DNA of 64,000 bases from K189A clade bacterium (GCA_902528515.1 CABZTD010000003.1:57236-121235); one strand, 5' to 3'. Positions 17,130 to 25,664 are shown, counted from the stretch's first letter. Notes: a model not told the origin generated them from the sequence alone. Translations and numbers: made by a program.

Positions 17130-18503
17130 ATGACCTCGATCCTGTATCTGGCTGAAACCGTGGTAACTATGAACGCGCGCAACGATGTGTTTGTCGAAGG
17201 AGCGGTGTTGGTAACAGACAAGTCAATAGAGGCGGTTGGTGATGCGCTAAGTCTTAAAGCTCGCTATCAAGACGCCACTGTCGTTAATCTCGATAGAACT
17301 TTGCTGATGCCGGGTTTGGTCAATACTCACTGCCATTCTGGTTTGTTACGCGGCACAGCAGAGGGCTTGCCGGTCTGGGCCTGGCTACAAAAATATATTG
17401 ATCCCATGCATCGTGTGATTCTTGCCGACGAGGCTGCGCTGGCCTCGCGACTTTGCTACGCAGAAGCACTTCTCAGCGGCACCACAACGATTGTTGATAT
17501 GTGGAGGCACATGCATGGTAGTGCAGAGGCTGCTGAAAATTTGGGCATTCGAGCAGTGTTAGTGCCCTATGTAGCTGAGCATCCTGATCACGATTACTTC
17601 GAGACCCTGGATGCTAATGAACAACTGATCAATGACTGGCACCAGCGCAAAAGCGATCGCATTTCTGTATGGGTTGGCCTTGAACACATGTTTTATGCGC
17701 TACCCGCCGCGATAAAACGCATTATCGCGCTTTGCGAAAATTATCAGGTCGGGTTCCACACTCACAGCAATGAAAGCCGGTTTGATGTTGAGAAGACCAT
17801 TGAGCGTTATGGAGCTCGGCCCGTGCAAGTTTTGGAGCAGACTGGATTGCTGGCGACTCCAAGAACTTTATTGGCGCACTGCGTTTGGTTGGATGACATC
17901 GAGATCCAGTTGCTAGCAGATCATGGGGTGGGAGTTGCCCACAATCCCGTTAGTAACATGAAACTTGCATCTGGTGCTGCGCGAATCGACGCAATGCTAG
18001 CCAAAGGTATTGCGGTCGGCTTAGGCACGGATGGCGAAAAGGAAAACAATAACCTAGATATGTTCGAAGAGTTAAAGACGGCATCGCTTCTCGCCAAACA
18101 CAGCAAAGCTGACGCAGCAGCGTTAGATGCCTGGTCCATATGCCGCATGGCAACCATCGACGGCGCCCGGGCTTTGGGAATGCAGGAGACTATAGGGTCT
18201 CTTGAGGTCGGAAAACGCGCAGACATGATTGGGCTAAATATTGATACACCAAGAATGACGCCACTTATTGCTTCGGGGAGCTATATGAACTTGCAGCATA
18301 ATTTGGTTCACGCTGCGCAGGGAGGGGATGTCGCCTTGACCATGGTCGATGGCGCCGTACTTGTGCGAAACGGCGAGCTACTGAGCGATAATATCCAGGA
18401 CACCATTCGCGAAGTTAACCTTGCAATCGGACCTTTGTTAGCGCGTCGCGATGCTTGGGTGGCTAGGTGCGGCACCGCAGTCAATGAACTTGAAAAATCC
18501 TAA
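17130..18503 (+). CDS. TRZ/ATZ-type amidohydrolase (nucleobase or heterocycle deaminase)
   Basis: This 457-residue cytoplasmic TIM-barrel metal hydrolase belongs to the AtzB / guanine deaminase / SAH deaminase branch. The ligands are in order: NTHCHSG on strand 1 after the MPGLV motif, GFHTHSNES, the substrate His in LLAHCVWLDD, and Asp in LGTDGEKENNN. Substrates in this branch include guanine, adenosine derivatives, cytosine and s-triazines; the sequence alone does not choose. A ribosome-binding site (AAGGG) precedes ATG 17130. Its place beside nucleoside hydrolase and transporter genes suggests nucleobase salvage. Confidence 0.86.
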   Translation: MTSILYLAETVVTMNARNDVFVEGAVLVTDKSIEAVGDALSLKARYQDATVVNLDRTLLMPGLVNTHCHSGLLRGTAEGLPVWAWLQKYIDPMHRVILADEAALASRLCYAEALLSGTTTIVDMWRHMHGSAEAAENLGIRAVLVPYVAEHPDHDYFETLDANEQLINDWHQRKSDRISVWVGLEHMFYALPAAIKRIIALCENYQVGFHTHSNESRFDVEKTIERYGARPVQVLEQTGLLATPRTLLAHCVWLDDIEIQLLADHGVGVAHNPVSNMKLASGAARIDAMLAKGIAVGLGTDGEKENNNLDMFEELKTASLLAKHSKADAAALDAWSICRMATIDGARALGMQETIGSLEVGKRADMIGLNIDTPRMTPLIASGSYMNLQHNLVHAAQGGDVALTMVDGAVLVRNGELLSDNIQDTIREVNLAIGPLLARRDAWVARCGTAVNELEKS

Positions 18504-18504
18504 T

Positions 18505-18718
18505 TCCAAGGCGGTATAAAAGCCGATATCGGTTTCAACGTAGCCCTAGTACTGAGCCCAAAACGGCTGAAGGAAGAGCCGCGATTACAGCTGCCAATAC
18601 CAAGCACGGACCTTATAAAAATTGGCTCTGGAAGCAGACGAGGAATGAATGCTACCACGGCGAGATTAATCGATTCATCAAGGAAGCGATGGAGGCTGGG
18701 CTGTTGATATACAAATGA
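18505..18718 (+). pseudogene. Remnant B of the small recurrent ORF family (longest copy)
   Basis: The frame reads through PKTAEGRAAITAANTKHGPY and then the shared ending YHGEINRFIKEAMEAGLL before TGA. The first phrase is typical of short proteobacterial ORFs of the CRxHGG-xSTGPKTxEGRxRI type. Here the CRxHGG part has become YRFQRS, and there is no start codon or ribosome-binding site, so it looks decayed. Confidence 0.45.
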
Positions 18719-18825
18719 TTGGCAAGCTCCTCATGGTCTCCCCAACCTTTCGATGGGGCTTGCCCGAGCGCTCAAGCTCAAAAACTTCAATAGCGACAAC
18801 GGTCGACTTAGTGCATGGTTTAGGC

Positions 18826-19275
18826 GTGAATCAATTGACGTTAATCATCTTGATTGCTCTTGCGCCGCTGAGTTGGAGCAAAGAGACACTGGTATTTTAT
18901 TGCGAAAGAGACGCTGTGCACGAACGGTTATTCGCGGATTCGATCGAATCAACTGGTTGGATAAAAACCGACTTGGTATTTGGGCGCAATGAGCGGAGTA
19001 AGTTTTCGGTCAAAATAGATTCAGAGCGTATTGAAGTGGTCGAACACCCATTTTTTGGCGAACTCGAACTCGCCACGAAAAAGTTTAACCGTTTCGAGCA
19101 TTTAAACCGCACGAAGGCTATTACGGTCGAAGGTCTTACCGATGGCCCCCAGCCTTTTTCGTTCAGATTAAGCGGGTTCGAAGAAAAAGGAACTTTCCCA
19201 TATATGTTGGCGCGCTCTGGCTTCAGTCAGCACCCTTTCCTCAATTATGACGTCGGCATGTGCTTTAAGCTGTAA
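18826..19275 (+). CDS. Hypothetical secreted protein
   Basis: No family is recognised. From GTG 18826 the 149 residues begin with a plausible signal peptide (VNQLTLIILIALAPLSW, cleavage near WSKET), then a mixed alpha/beta region with TLVFYCERD, then TYR/PHE-rich stretches ending PFLNYDVGMCFKL. Two cysteines flank the mature part. An ATG at 18715 is in frame but lies in remnant B and adds unstructured sequence. The following 280 nt hold short hairpins (GCCAC/GTGGC after the stop; TTCAGGT/ACCTGAA at 19393-19425). Confidence 0.5.
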   Translation: MNQLTLIILIALAPLSWSKETLVFYCERDAVHERLFADSIESTGWIKTDLVFGRNERSKFSVKIDSERIEVVEHPFFGELELATKKFNRFEHLNRTKAITVEGLTDGPQPFSFRLSGFEEKGTFPYMLARSGFSQHPFLNYDVGMCFKL

Positions 19276-19556
19276 AGTAGCACTCACCTATTCCGCCACT
19301 CAATTGGTGGCTCAACCGGTAATGCAAGAAGCAGGAAGTCCCGTAACGGTTATAATCTAGTGCGCGCATAATGCCGATGAAAGGGAAAGTATTTCAGGTC
19401 TTGCTTAAGCATGACTTTACCTGAAGCCGCTGCCCCAAAAAGGGACTAAAGGTTTAAGGGACCGCCTCGCCGGCACCTATGCAACTTTCTGACCAGCGAT
19501 TTTTTTGACTTGGTGGGGAAAGGCTATATCTTCTATTGCTTTCGACGGATGTCTCA

Positions 19557-20045
19557 ATGAAATTATTCACGATTTTCTTATCAATCTTAATCTCGACCGC
19601 GGCGGTAGCTGATGATCATGGCAATTCAGCAACAGGTGCAGAGCAAAATGTATCCGGGGACAATCCGTTTATCCTGATAGCAAGGGTCCAGGTCAAAGAA
19701 GGGATGGTCGATAAATACCTGCTAATTGCCGATGCTGTTGATAATGCTGTTGAAAAAACCGAACCTGGAATGCTGTTCCACAATTTCGACGCTGATCCAG
19801 ATGATCCCTTGGCGTTTACCTGGACTGAGTTATACGCGAATAGCGATGCATTCTTGCAGCATACGTCCAACCCGCCAGTTCTCGAATATGTAAGGCAACA
19901 TGCCCAGTTAGGCGAGGGGTTCACCTTAGAAATCTACGGTAACGTAACCGCGGCAGTCATCGAGAATATTGCTGAGTTAGGTTTTCCACTCAAACATTTT
20001 AAAACCACGAAGGTTGGATACGTTCGCCCTTTGATCACCAACTGA
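19557..20045 (+). CDS. Secreted antibiotic-biosynthesis-monooxygenase (ABM) fold protein
   Basis: The 162-residue protein has a signal peptide (MKLFTIFLSILISTAAVA) followed by mature A-D-D-H. Its central part, FILIARVQVKEGMVDKYLLI to TWTELYANSDAFLQHTSNPP, has the dimeric alpha/beta-barrel pattern of ABM-domain proteins such as YgiN, which may act on quinones. A secreted version is less usual. ATG 19557 was preferred to an upstream in-frame start at 19536. It is the first of several secreted barrel-like proteins between 19.5 and 28.6 kb. Confidence 0.7.
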   Translation: MKLFTIFLSILISTAAVADDHGNSATGAEQNVSGDNPFILIARVQVKEGMVDKYLLIADAVDNAVEKTEPGMLFHNFDADPDDPLAFTWTELYANSDAFLQHTSNPPVLEYVRQHAQLGEGFTLEIYGNVTAAVIENIAELGFPLKHFKTTKVGYVRPLITN

Positions 20046-20453
20046 CATGCCCATATTTGTTTAACAGGAGACAGCGATGCTGCATTATTCATGCGGTGGC
20101 TTGTTTCCAACCTTCACGTTTGCAAGTCTTAGCCATCGCCGTTTTTTGGTAGCGAGGGCTGCTTAGCCAAGCCTGCCGACAAACTTAGCGCGCGAATTAG
20201 GGAGGTCAAGCAGAGTCGCTTTCGTAATTGTTCGGCTGTAGAGAGGCAAGCGCCGTTGGGACGCACAAATGCAAATCATATCCACTCGATATATGAGGCT
20301 ATATTTTGAGGGTATCGACAGGTTCGAACGGCGTTAATAACTCGCTGCCTAGATTTTTCAGAGGGTAATGCAGAAAGCTAAGAGCGTCTGGGCTCCTGCA
20401 ATGTTCATAAGACTAAGAGAATTTCAGCGACACTAAATTTGGAAAGTCCTGTT
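20046..20453. other. Intergenic stretch without a recognisable gene
   Basis: This stretch holds AACAGGAGACAGCG followed by ATG at 20077, but the frame closes quickly. No terminator, RNA or repeat copy is seen. Confidence 0.3.
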
Positions 20454-20915
20454 ATGGAGCCACTGCATGAAGGGGGCTGCCTTTGTGGCGACGCTCGCTA
20501 TATTGTGAGCGGATACCCTGAGCCGTGAGGTGTCTGTCATTGTCGATACTGCCAACTCCGTACCGGCAGCGCTTTTGCTGTCTTGACATGTTTTGAGCCA
20601 AAAAATTTCAGCTTAAGATCAGGTCAGCTTAGCCATTACGCTTTTACTAGCGAGAGCGGTAAGAGATGGGATATAAATTTCTGCGCGAAATGCGGAACGA
20701 CCGATTATTACCAGCTAGAAGTTTGGGGTGACCTTATTGGAATTGATGGAGGCACCTTAGATCCTCCAACGTTTTTCTTCGACATAGCCGGGGAAGTTTT
20801 TACTAAATCAAAGGCGCATTTTGTTGGAGATATTAGAGCTGCCGGGCACTTCGAAACGTTTCCCGGTTATGAGCCTAAAATTCGTGAAGAACAACGTCTC
20901 AAAAGCAGTGAATAA
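20454..20915 (+). pseudogene. GFA/CENP-V family protein with an in-frame TGA
   Basis: From ATG 20454 the frame reads GGCLCGDARYIVSGYPEP, then TGA at 20526-20528, then GVCHCRYCQLRTGSAFAV and on to 20915. This is a complete glutathione-dependent formaldehyde-activating (GFA) domain of about 153 codons with its zinc cysteines in C-x-C and C-H-C-x-x-C. The family has a non-cysteine residue, often aromatic, at the TGA position, so a TGG to TGA change fits best. Selenocysteine is unlikely: the position is not a redox Cys, and the only following hairpin (CTGCC/GGCAG) lacks a guanine at the start of its loop. It is a recent nonsense allele or a base error. Confidence 0.72.
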
Positions 20916-20984
20916 TTGACTTTCCCCATTGCGCTTTTCAGTGCAAGTTCTTTTTAATCGGTTTAGCTGCTAAAGCAAGCGACT

Positions 20985-21080
20985 TGGTGCAAAAAACATT
21001 ACCACCGTGATGAAATTGAAAGGGTGATGCGGGAAGCGAAAGAATCATCGTCATTTGTAATTGATCGCAGTTTGAAATAG
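20985..21080 (+). pseudogene. Remnant C of the small recurrent ORF family
   Basis: The frame reads TWCKKHYHRDEIERVMREAK and then stops at 21080. It matches the endings of remnants A and B (K-x-x-Y-H-R-x-E-I-x-R-V-M-x-E-A) and has no start or ribosome-binding site. Confidence 0.45.
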
Positions 21081-21139
21081 CGTCGGTTTACTTGCCGTTT
21101 ATCGGCCCTATCGTTTGAGAAATAGAAAAAGGTAATCAA

Positions 21140-21865
21140 ATGAAACAGCTTTCCTCCTTGCTATCAGTTTTCGCACTTATTTTTGCAATCAACCTCGCAA
21201 ACGCAGATGACCATTCGAGCAGCGATAACATCTATGGATTTGTTTATAACTTCAATGTTTCGAATCCTGCAGGTGTAGTGGAGGCTCTGACCGAATACTG
21301 GAGCTCGCCGCTCGCTAAGAAAAACCCTGCTACCGTGATTCTTCGCCAGATCGTGAGTAACGGTGATGATCCGGCAACTCATTCCTTGGCCGTTGTCTAT
21401 AGCTCCATGGCTGAAATAGACGAAACCAACGCGCTGAACAACGGCACGCAGGAAATGCAAAATTTCTTAGCTAAGATGAATGCGTCAGCTACGCTCACAT
21501 CCGAAGGAATGTTCGCGAGTACCGGGGTTACGTCAGGCAATCCGGCAATCGTCCCTGCTCCTGGGAGATATACGATAGCAACTAGCCTTGCGGTTTCGGA
21601 CCCCGCTGCTTACGTGCCTGCATGGCAGAAATATACAGCAGCAGTTAAAAGCGACTCTACCGCTACCAACCTTTTTGCTCTTAACGGCATGGGAAAAGAG
21701 CCATCCACTCATGTTGTTACCGTTTCGGCCAATAGTATGGCTGAGCTTTTTCCTCAGGATCCTAAGATGCAGGCAGAGTTAAATGCTCTTATGGCAGAGG
21801 TAAAAGATATACGCACGATTGAGAACAGAGTTCTATATGTCGATCTCGCGGTATTCGGTAACTGA
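21140..21865 (+). CDS. Secreted two-domain barrel-like protein, function unknown
   Basis: The 241 residues begin with a signal peptide (MKQLSSLLSVFALIFAINLANA) and mature A-D-D-H. Two similar halves follow: YGFVYNFNVSNPAGVVEALTE and YTIATSLAVSDPAAYVPAWQ. Each has a later strand with THSLAVVYSSMAEID or THVVTVSANSMAELF. This looks like an internal duplication of an ABM/EthD-like ferredoxin-type fold. No catalytic residues are evident. AAAGGTAATCAA lies before the ATG. It resembles its neighbours at 19557 and 24911 in general design. Confidence 0.65.
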   Translation: MKQLSSLLSVFALIFAINLANADDHSSSDNIYGFVYNFNVSNPAGVVEALTEYWSSPLAKKNPATVILRQIVSNGDDPATHSLAVVYSSMAEIDETNALNNGTQEMQNFLAKMNASATLTSEGMFASTGVTSGNPAIVPAPGRYTIATSLAVSDPAAYVPAWQKYTAAVKSDSTATNLFALNGMGKEPSTHVVTVSANSMAELFPQDPKMQAELNALMAEVKDIRTIENRVLYVDLAVFGN

Positions 21866-21867
21866 TT

Positions 21868-21935
21868 TTGCAACCCACGAGGATCACAAAAAGTATTTTA
21901 AGATCCTCAGCGAAGGTGAAGAACGTAGGTTGCAA
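21868..21935. repeat. Nested inverted repeats just after the 21140 gene
   Basis: TTGCAACC (21868-21875) pairs with GGTTGCAA (21928-21935), and inside it GAGGATC (21879-21885) pairs with GATCCTC (21902-21908). The structure could act as a 3' end stabiliser or terminator, but no T-tract follows. The remainder to 22450 holds an open frame of unclear status (21819-22100) and nothing else that I can name. Confidence 0.45.
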
Positions 21936-22450
21936 CACCTCCAAAACTACCTCTCGTATCGACGTATAGGCATGCGCGGGCACTACGTCGATAATGAGAG
22001 AAGTGTTGTAGGAGTTGCGCTAAACACCCCGTCTTCACAGATCGGCATATACGGTGGGTTAATGCTTCGGGAGCCTCTCGCATTAGATATTCGACAGTGA
22101 CGGTAACCGCTCCATAGCGCCTAATGGACGCCTGACTTTTTGTAAAGACCAGTATACGGCCCTAGTGCTAGCTATCCTGGCAACCTTATAGCCACCGGGG
22201 TTGCGTACAGATTGGCGGGATAAAGGTTGAAAAAAAAGCTAGCGGCAGCCTACTTTTCGCCTGAAGTGGCAGATCATTAAAGATTACCTTCAAGGTAAAA
22301 CTGTGGGTTTGTGGAAAAGAGCACAATTTCAGGTGGGATTTAGAATGTGAGGCTTATAAGTTCGATGTCAGAAATTCAAAGTAACATCTCTCCCGACGCC
22401 CTTCGAAATACCCGTGGCGAACGATGGAGGCTCCTTCAGGAAGCTCTACA

Positions 22451-23005
22451 ATGTTGAAAAACGCTCGACACTCGAAACTTGCTGTGGCGGCCGTGATTTT
22501 TGCTCTTTGGTCGCAGTGCTCTATAGCGAATCTTTTAGACGTTGAATTTAGAAAGTTAGCTAGTGAAGACAAGGTTAATTTATCCGAACAATACTCAGGT
22601 GTCGTAACTCTGATTGTTAACACGGCGAGCCGATGTGGTTATACGCCGCAATTTTCTGGGCTCGATCAGCTTTATAAAGAATTTCATGAATCAGGCTTTG
22701 CTGTCTTGGGATTCCCGTCAAACGACTTTGCAGGCCAAGATCCAGGCCCGGAAATAGAGATCGCGAACGTATGCTATGTAGATTACGGAGTAGATTTCCC
22801 TATGTTCGAGAAGACGCATGTACGTGGCGAAAAGGCTAATCAGCTTTACCGGAATCTTACTCGCGAGACAGGTGTGAGCCCCGGATGGAACTTCCATAAA
22901 TACCTCATTGGACGAGATGGCAAAGTGTTAGGACAGTTCCCCAGCCAAGTTAGCCCCGAATCAACAGTTCTTAGACGAGCGATCAAGCGCGCGATCGGTG
23001 ATTGA
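22451..23005 (+). CDS. Glutathione peroxidase family protein (Cys type), exported
   Basis: This 184-residue thiol peroxidase reduces hydroperoxides with thioredoxin or glutathione. The peroxidatic Cys62 lies in NTASRCGYTPQF, a codon TGT and not Sec. GFPSNDFAGQDPG, the resolving-Cys-like NVCYVDYGVDFPMF and the WNFHKYLIGRDG motif with the catalytic Trp-Asn are present. The N-terminus has a signal-like segment (LAVAAVIFALWSQCSIA), so a periplasmic site is likely. ATG 22451 gives this signal; the earlier in-frame ATG at 22424 only adds MEAPSGSST. Confidence 0.88.
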   Translation: MLKNARHSKLAVAAVIFALWSQCSIANLLDVEFRKLASEDKVNLSEQYSGVVTLIVNTASRCGYTPQFSGLDQLYKEFHESGFAVLGFPSNDFAGQDPGPEIEIANVCYVDYGVDFPMFEKTHVRGEKANQLYRNLTRETGVSPGWNFHKYLIGRDGKVLGQFPSQVSPESTVLRRAIKRAIGD

Positions 23006-23199
23006 CTAAAATCGGTCAAGTTAGGCGATTTCTCTGAAGATCCTCCACGGTGCCCGTCGTGGAAGATAAGGGTGGGTGACTTAACCTTCTCAGAAAACCT
23101 CTACTTCATCATCATAGTGTCCGATACGTTGTTGACCTTGGCTAAGCACCCGATAAAACGAAGTGCCTTTTTCAATCAGATTTACAAGGAGACTTAAGC

Positions 23200-23877
23200 T
23201 TGGAACCACTTTCAGCCGTTAAATCTATGGTTCGGTTGGTTAGGAACCCCACGCACACCCATGAGGTCTTTACGATCATTAGGGCTCTTTCGGGGTCAGA
23301 TTTGCGGACTGGGTTGGACCGCTTCAAGGACACTGAGTTTGGTGAAAGCGTTCTTCGGAACGGGGTTCAATTGAGAGACAGTCTCAAAAAACGAAACCTT
23401 CTAGGGAAGCTACCCGCTGGTAGCCTCGGTCGGGAGTATCAAAAATTCGTGCAGGAGGAAAACCTTTTGGCGGACGGGCTTGAAAAGGCAAATAAACGAT
23501 CCTTACAGCCTGAAATTACAGATCCGGAACTCAAACTATTCGCTGCAAGGCAAAGAGATATGCATGACCTTTGGCACGTAGTCACTGGTTATGGAAGAGA
23601 CGAGCTAGGAGAAGCTTGTCTTCTTGCGTTTACATACGCTCAGAACAAGAACAGAGGTGTTGGCTTCATTGCTTTTGTAGGTTGCTTTAAGCTGTTCGCA
23701 AAGTACCGATTCAATGCATTAAGGGCGATTTTTCAGGGTTACTGCATTGGCAAGGACGCTGCGTGGTTGCCTGGACAGGACTGGGAAAGCTTGCTTGCGA
23801 ATGAGCTGAATAATGTTCGAGATCTGTTGAATATATCGATGCCGTCGAGTTATCTCGCGAGTCTAAATGAGCACTAA
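23200..23877 (+). CDS. Coq4-like protein
   Basis: Coq4 is linked to ubiquinone biosynthesis, where it has been assigned to ring decarboxylation and hydroxylation. The zinc motif HD-x2-H-x11-E is exact here (His122, Asp123, His126, Glu138 in HDLWHVVTGYGRDELGE), and RYFNALRAIFQGY-like helices follow. The start is a TTG at 23200 with AAGGAG 8 nt upstream. The next small gene begins 11 nt inside its end, so three genes (23200, 23867, 24319) form an operon. Bacterial Coq4 homologues are scattered, and this may not be the main ubiquinone enzyme. Confidence 0.82.
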   Translation: MEPLSAVKSMVRLVRNPTHTHEVFTIIRALSGSDLRTGLDRFKDTEFGESVLRNGVQLRDSLKKRNLLGKLPAGSLGREYQKFVQEENLLADGLEKANKRSLQPEITDPELKLFAARQRDMHDLWHVVTGYGRDELGEACLLAFTYAQNKNRGVGFIAFVGCFKLFAKYRFNALRAIFQGYCIGKDAAWLPGQDWESLLANELNNVRDLLNISMPSSYLASLNEH

Positions 23878-24322
23878 TGCAGGTAAGCTAGCAGCTTTAT
23901 TTTTGTTAGTAACTGTCCCTTGCTCGCTGTCATCCGCCACGTATTTGACCTGGTCAGATTGTGAAAACATGGAACTAGACGAGTGTCCTTATGCGTCTGC
24001 CCGTGTTTGCGAGAGTCGAGCCTTAGCCCGGTGTGAGAACTATTTCGATATCCCCGAGAATGCAGTCATCTTAAAGTCCGAGGATTACAAGGTGGCATTT
24101 AACCCTGGTGGCTGGTTGCGAATTGCTCCAAAAGGTAACTATAGGATCACTAAAGTTTTTGCTCAATGCGCTTTTACTTGCGATCACCGATTCAGAGGCG
24201 AGCTAGGATATGGTGAGGACCTACTTAGAGGCTCGATAAAAGAAGGGGATGCAAGAAAAGTCTCTAAAGTGAGCCGAAAGTGCCACTGTGTGGGAACAAA
24301 AGTCTACGGAATTAAACAATGA
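23867..24322 (+). CDS. Hypothetical secreted cysteine-rich protein
   Basis: No known family is recognised. The 151 residues have a signal peptide (LAALFLLVTVPCSLSSA) and then about ten cysteines in the mature part, in pairs such as SDCENMELDECPYASARVCE, CAFTC and KCHC. That suggests several disulfides in the periplasm or outside. It overlaps the coq4-like gene by 11 nt and the next gene by 4 nt (ATGA), so all three are probably cotranslated. Confidence 0.6.
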   Translation: MSTNAGKLAALFLLVTVPCSLSSATYLTWSDCENMELDECPYASARVCESRALARCENYFDIPENAVILKSEDYKVAFNPGGWLRIAPKGNYRITKVFAQCAFTCDHRFRGELGYGEDLLRGSIKEGDARKVSKVSRKCHCVGTKVYGIKQ

Positions 24323-24540
24323 GTAACGGCCAAATGGAATTCATCAAAAATACGCTCCGTATCTGTCAAGAAATAGAGAATAGGTTTTACTCGGAGCAGA
24401 TAAAACTCGGTGATGTTGACCCTCAGGAGCCATGGTGGCTTTCCAAGACGACGCTCATAGCGAAAAATGCTGAACTTGTTCTTTCGGACTCTTCCGCCAC
24501 GACAGCTTGGACAAACGACTTTAGAAACCCCGGTGAATAG
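24319..24540 (+). CDS. Small hypothetical protein
   Basis: The 73 residues are acidic and helical (MEFIKNTLRICQEIENRFYS, then WWLSKTTLIAKNAELVL), without signal or membrane segments. The ATG overlaps the preceding stop as ATGA, the main support for it being real. Function is unknown. Confidence 0.45.
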   Translation: MSNGQMEFIKNTLRICQEIENRFYSEQIKLGDVDPQEPWWLSKTTLIAKNAELVLSDSSATTAWTNDFRNPGE

Positions 24541-24690
24541 TGGCTACTGGGTTCGAGCGTCCATTACGAGTGTCAAAATTGTTACCCTGAAAAGGATTCA
24601 AAGATCGAGAGCACCTTCAGACCTGGCATCTCTTAAACTTTTCAGGGTTCCGTTTTGGGTATGCGGCCGTTTGGAAAGGTAGGACGTAGT

Positions 24691-24828
24691 TGAATTAAAA
24701 GCTCCGAGAGGGACATACAAGGAGGGGGAGAGGGGGATGAACGCCTCTCGGAGCGACTTTAAGATCTCATAAGCATTCTCACGAATGCGTCAAGGATGGG
24801 AGCTTTTTTGCTCACAGGATCGTGACGT
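24691..24828 (-). repeat. Dispersed repeat, copy 2 of 4 (decayed gene copy)
   Basis: This copy aligns with the intact copy over 46 codons (SLREAFIPLSPSLYVPLGAF in the leftward frame), but its start is ACG instead of ATG and a TGA lies near codon 13. The hairpin is perfect: GCTCCGAGAGG (24701-24711) with CCTCTCGGAGC (24744-24754), the loop containing AAGGAGGGGGAGAGGGGG. It fills part of the 24541-24910 gap; nothing else is seen there. Confidence 0.75.
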
Positions 24829-24910
24829 CTTTCGACAGCCCTCGTTTTTACCCTGATATTGTGGTCGCAGCGCAGCGACGCGCTTCACCTATTGAACATG
24901 AGAGATACAA

Positions 24911-25648
24911 ATGAGATTAAAACTAACACTTGCGCTGAGTCTTATATTGCCTATGGGGGCTTTTGCAGACGATCATCTGCCCTCATCAACTGTCGCAGCC
25001 GTTTGGGAGTGCACGCTAAATGATGGAGCAACCGTTGCCGATGTTGCTTCTTGGGGTGCCAGTGATTTCAAAGACTGGGCAAATGAGCAACAGCTCAACG
25101 TAGGCAGCTATCTTTGGGAGGCGGTTGCAGTAAATCAACCCTTCGACGAGGCTGATGTTCGCTGGGTTGACTACTATCCATCGTGGGATGATTACTATGC
25201 GATGCGCACAGCGTGGCTTCAGGCGGGAGCACTTGCGGAAAAATATGATTCGATGGTCACATGCGGTAAGGCTCGGTTTGCCGTAACGACACGCACTGGC
25301 GGAGCGATTCCTAGAGCACAAGAAAAACCATTAGTCGCTAACGTTTGTCAGCTTAATGAAGGAAAGACAATGCAAGACGTCATGACTTTCTTGCCAAAAG
25401 CCACTGATCTGATAAACGAAAGTGCGGGAGCCAGCATTACATCCTTTTTATGGACCAACTTTATTGGAGTAACTGGTCTCGACTATGTTTCATTTTTCAC
25501 CGGCGAAACTAGGGAGATGACCAAGGTCATGGATGGCGTTAAAAACGGTATTTATGTGGCCAAGTTCGTTGAAGCAGGACTAGAAGCTCCTGCGACCTGT
25601 GTTGTGGATTTGAATCACTCGCACGAAATGGTGAGAGCCGCTAACTAG
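24911..25648 (+). CDS. Secreted tandem-domain protein (CxLNDGKTMxDV family)
   Basis: The 245 residues start with a signal peptide (MRLKLTLALSLILPMGAFA) and mature D-D-H. Two repeats follow: VWECTLNDGATVADVASW and VCQLNEGKTMQDVMTFLP, each followed by a beta-alpha pattern and a late cysteine (VTCGK, ATCVV) that could bond to the first. The single-domain protein at 28195-28575 has the same motif (TCELNDGKSMSDVNAM). The fold is probably a dimeric alpha/beta barrel; function is unknown. Such proteins recur in marine gammaproteobacteria, to my recollection. Confidence 0.68.
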   Translation: MRLKLTLALSLILPMGAFADDHLPSSTVAAVWECTLNDGATVADVASWGASDFKDWANEQQLNVGSYLWEAVAVNQPFDEADVRWVDYYPSWDDYYAMRTAWLQAGALAEKYDSMVTCGKARFAVTTRTGGAIPRAQEKPLVANVCQLNEGKTMQDVMTFLPKATDLINESAGASITSFLWTNFIGVTGLDYVSFFTGETREMTKVMDGVKNGIYVAKFVEAGLEAPATCVVDLNHSHEMVRAAN

Positions 25649-25664
25649 ATGAATTGATAACCAT

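Noticed and set aside
20526..20565. Selenocysteine at the TGA of the GFA gene
   Set aside because: The family does not carry Cys there, and the only following hairpin lacks the loop guanine at the start.
21819..22100. 93-codon frame after the secreted protein at 21140
   Set aside because: It overlaps the preceding gene in another frame and contains the inverted repeats; no family or ribosome-binding site. It could be a remnant.
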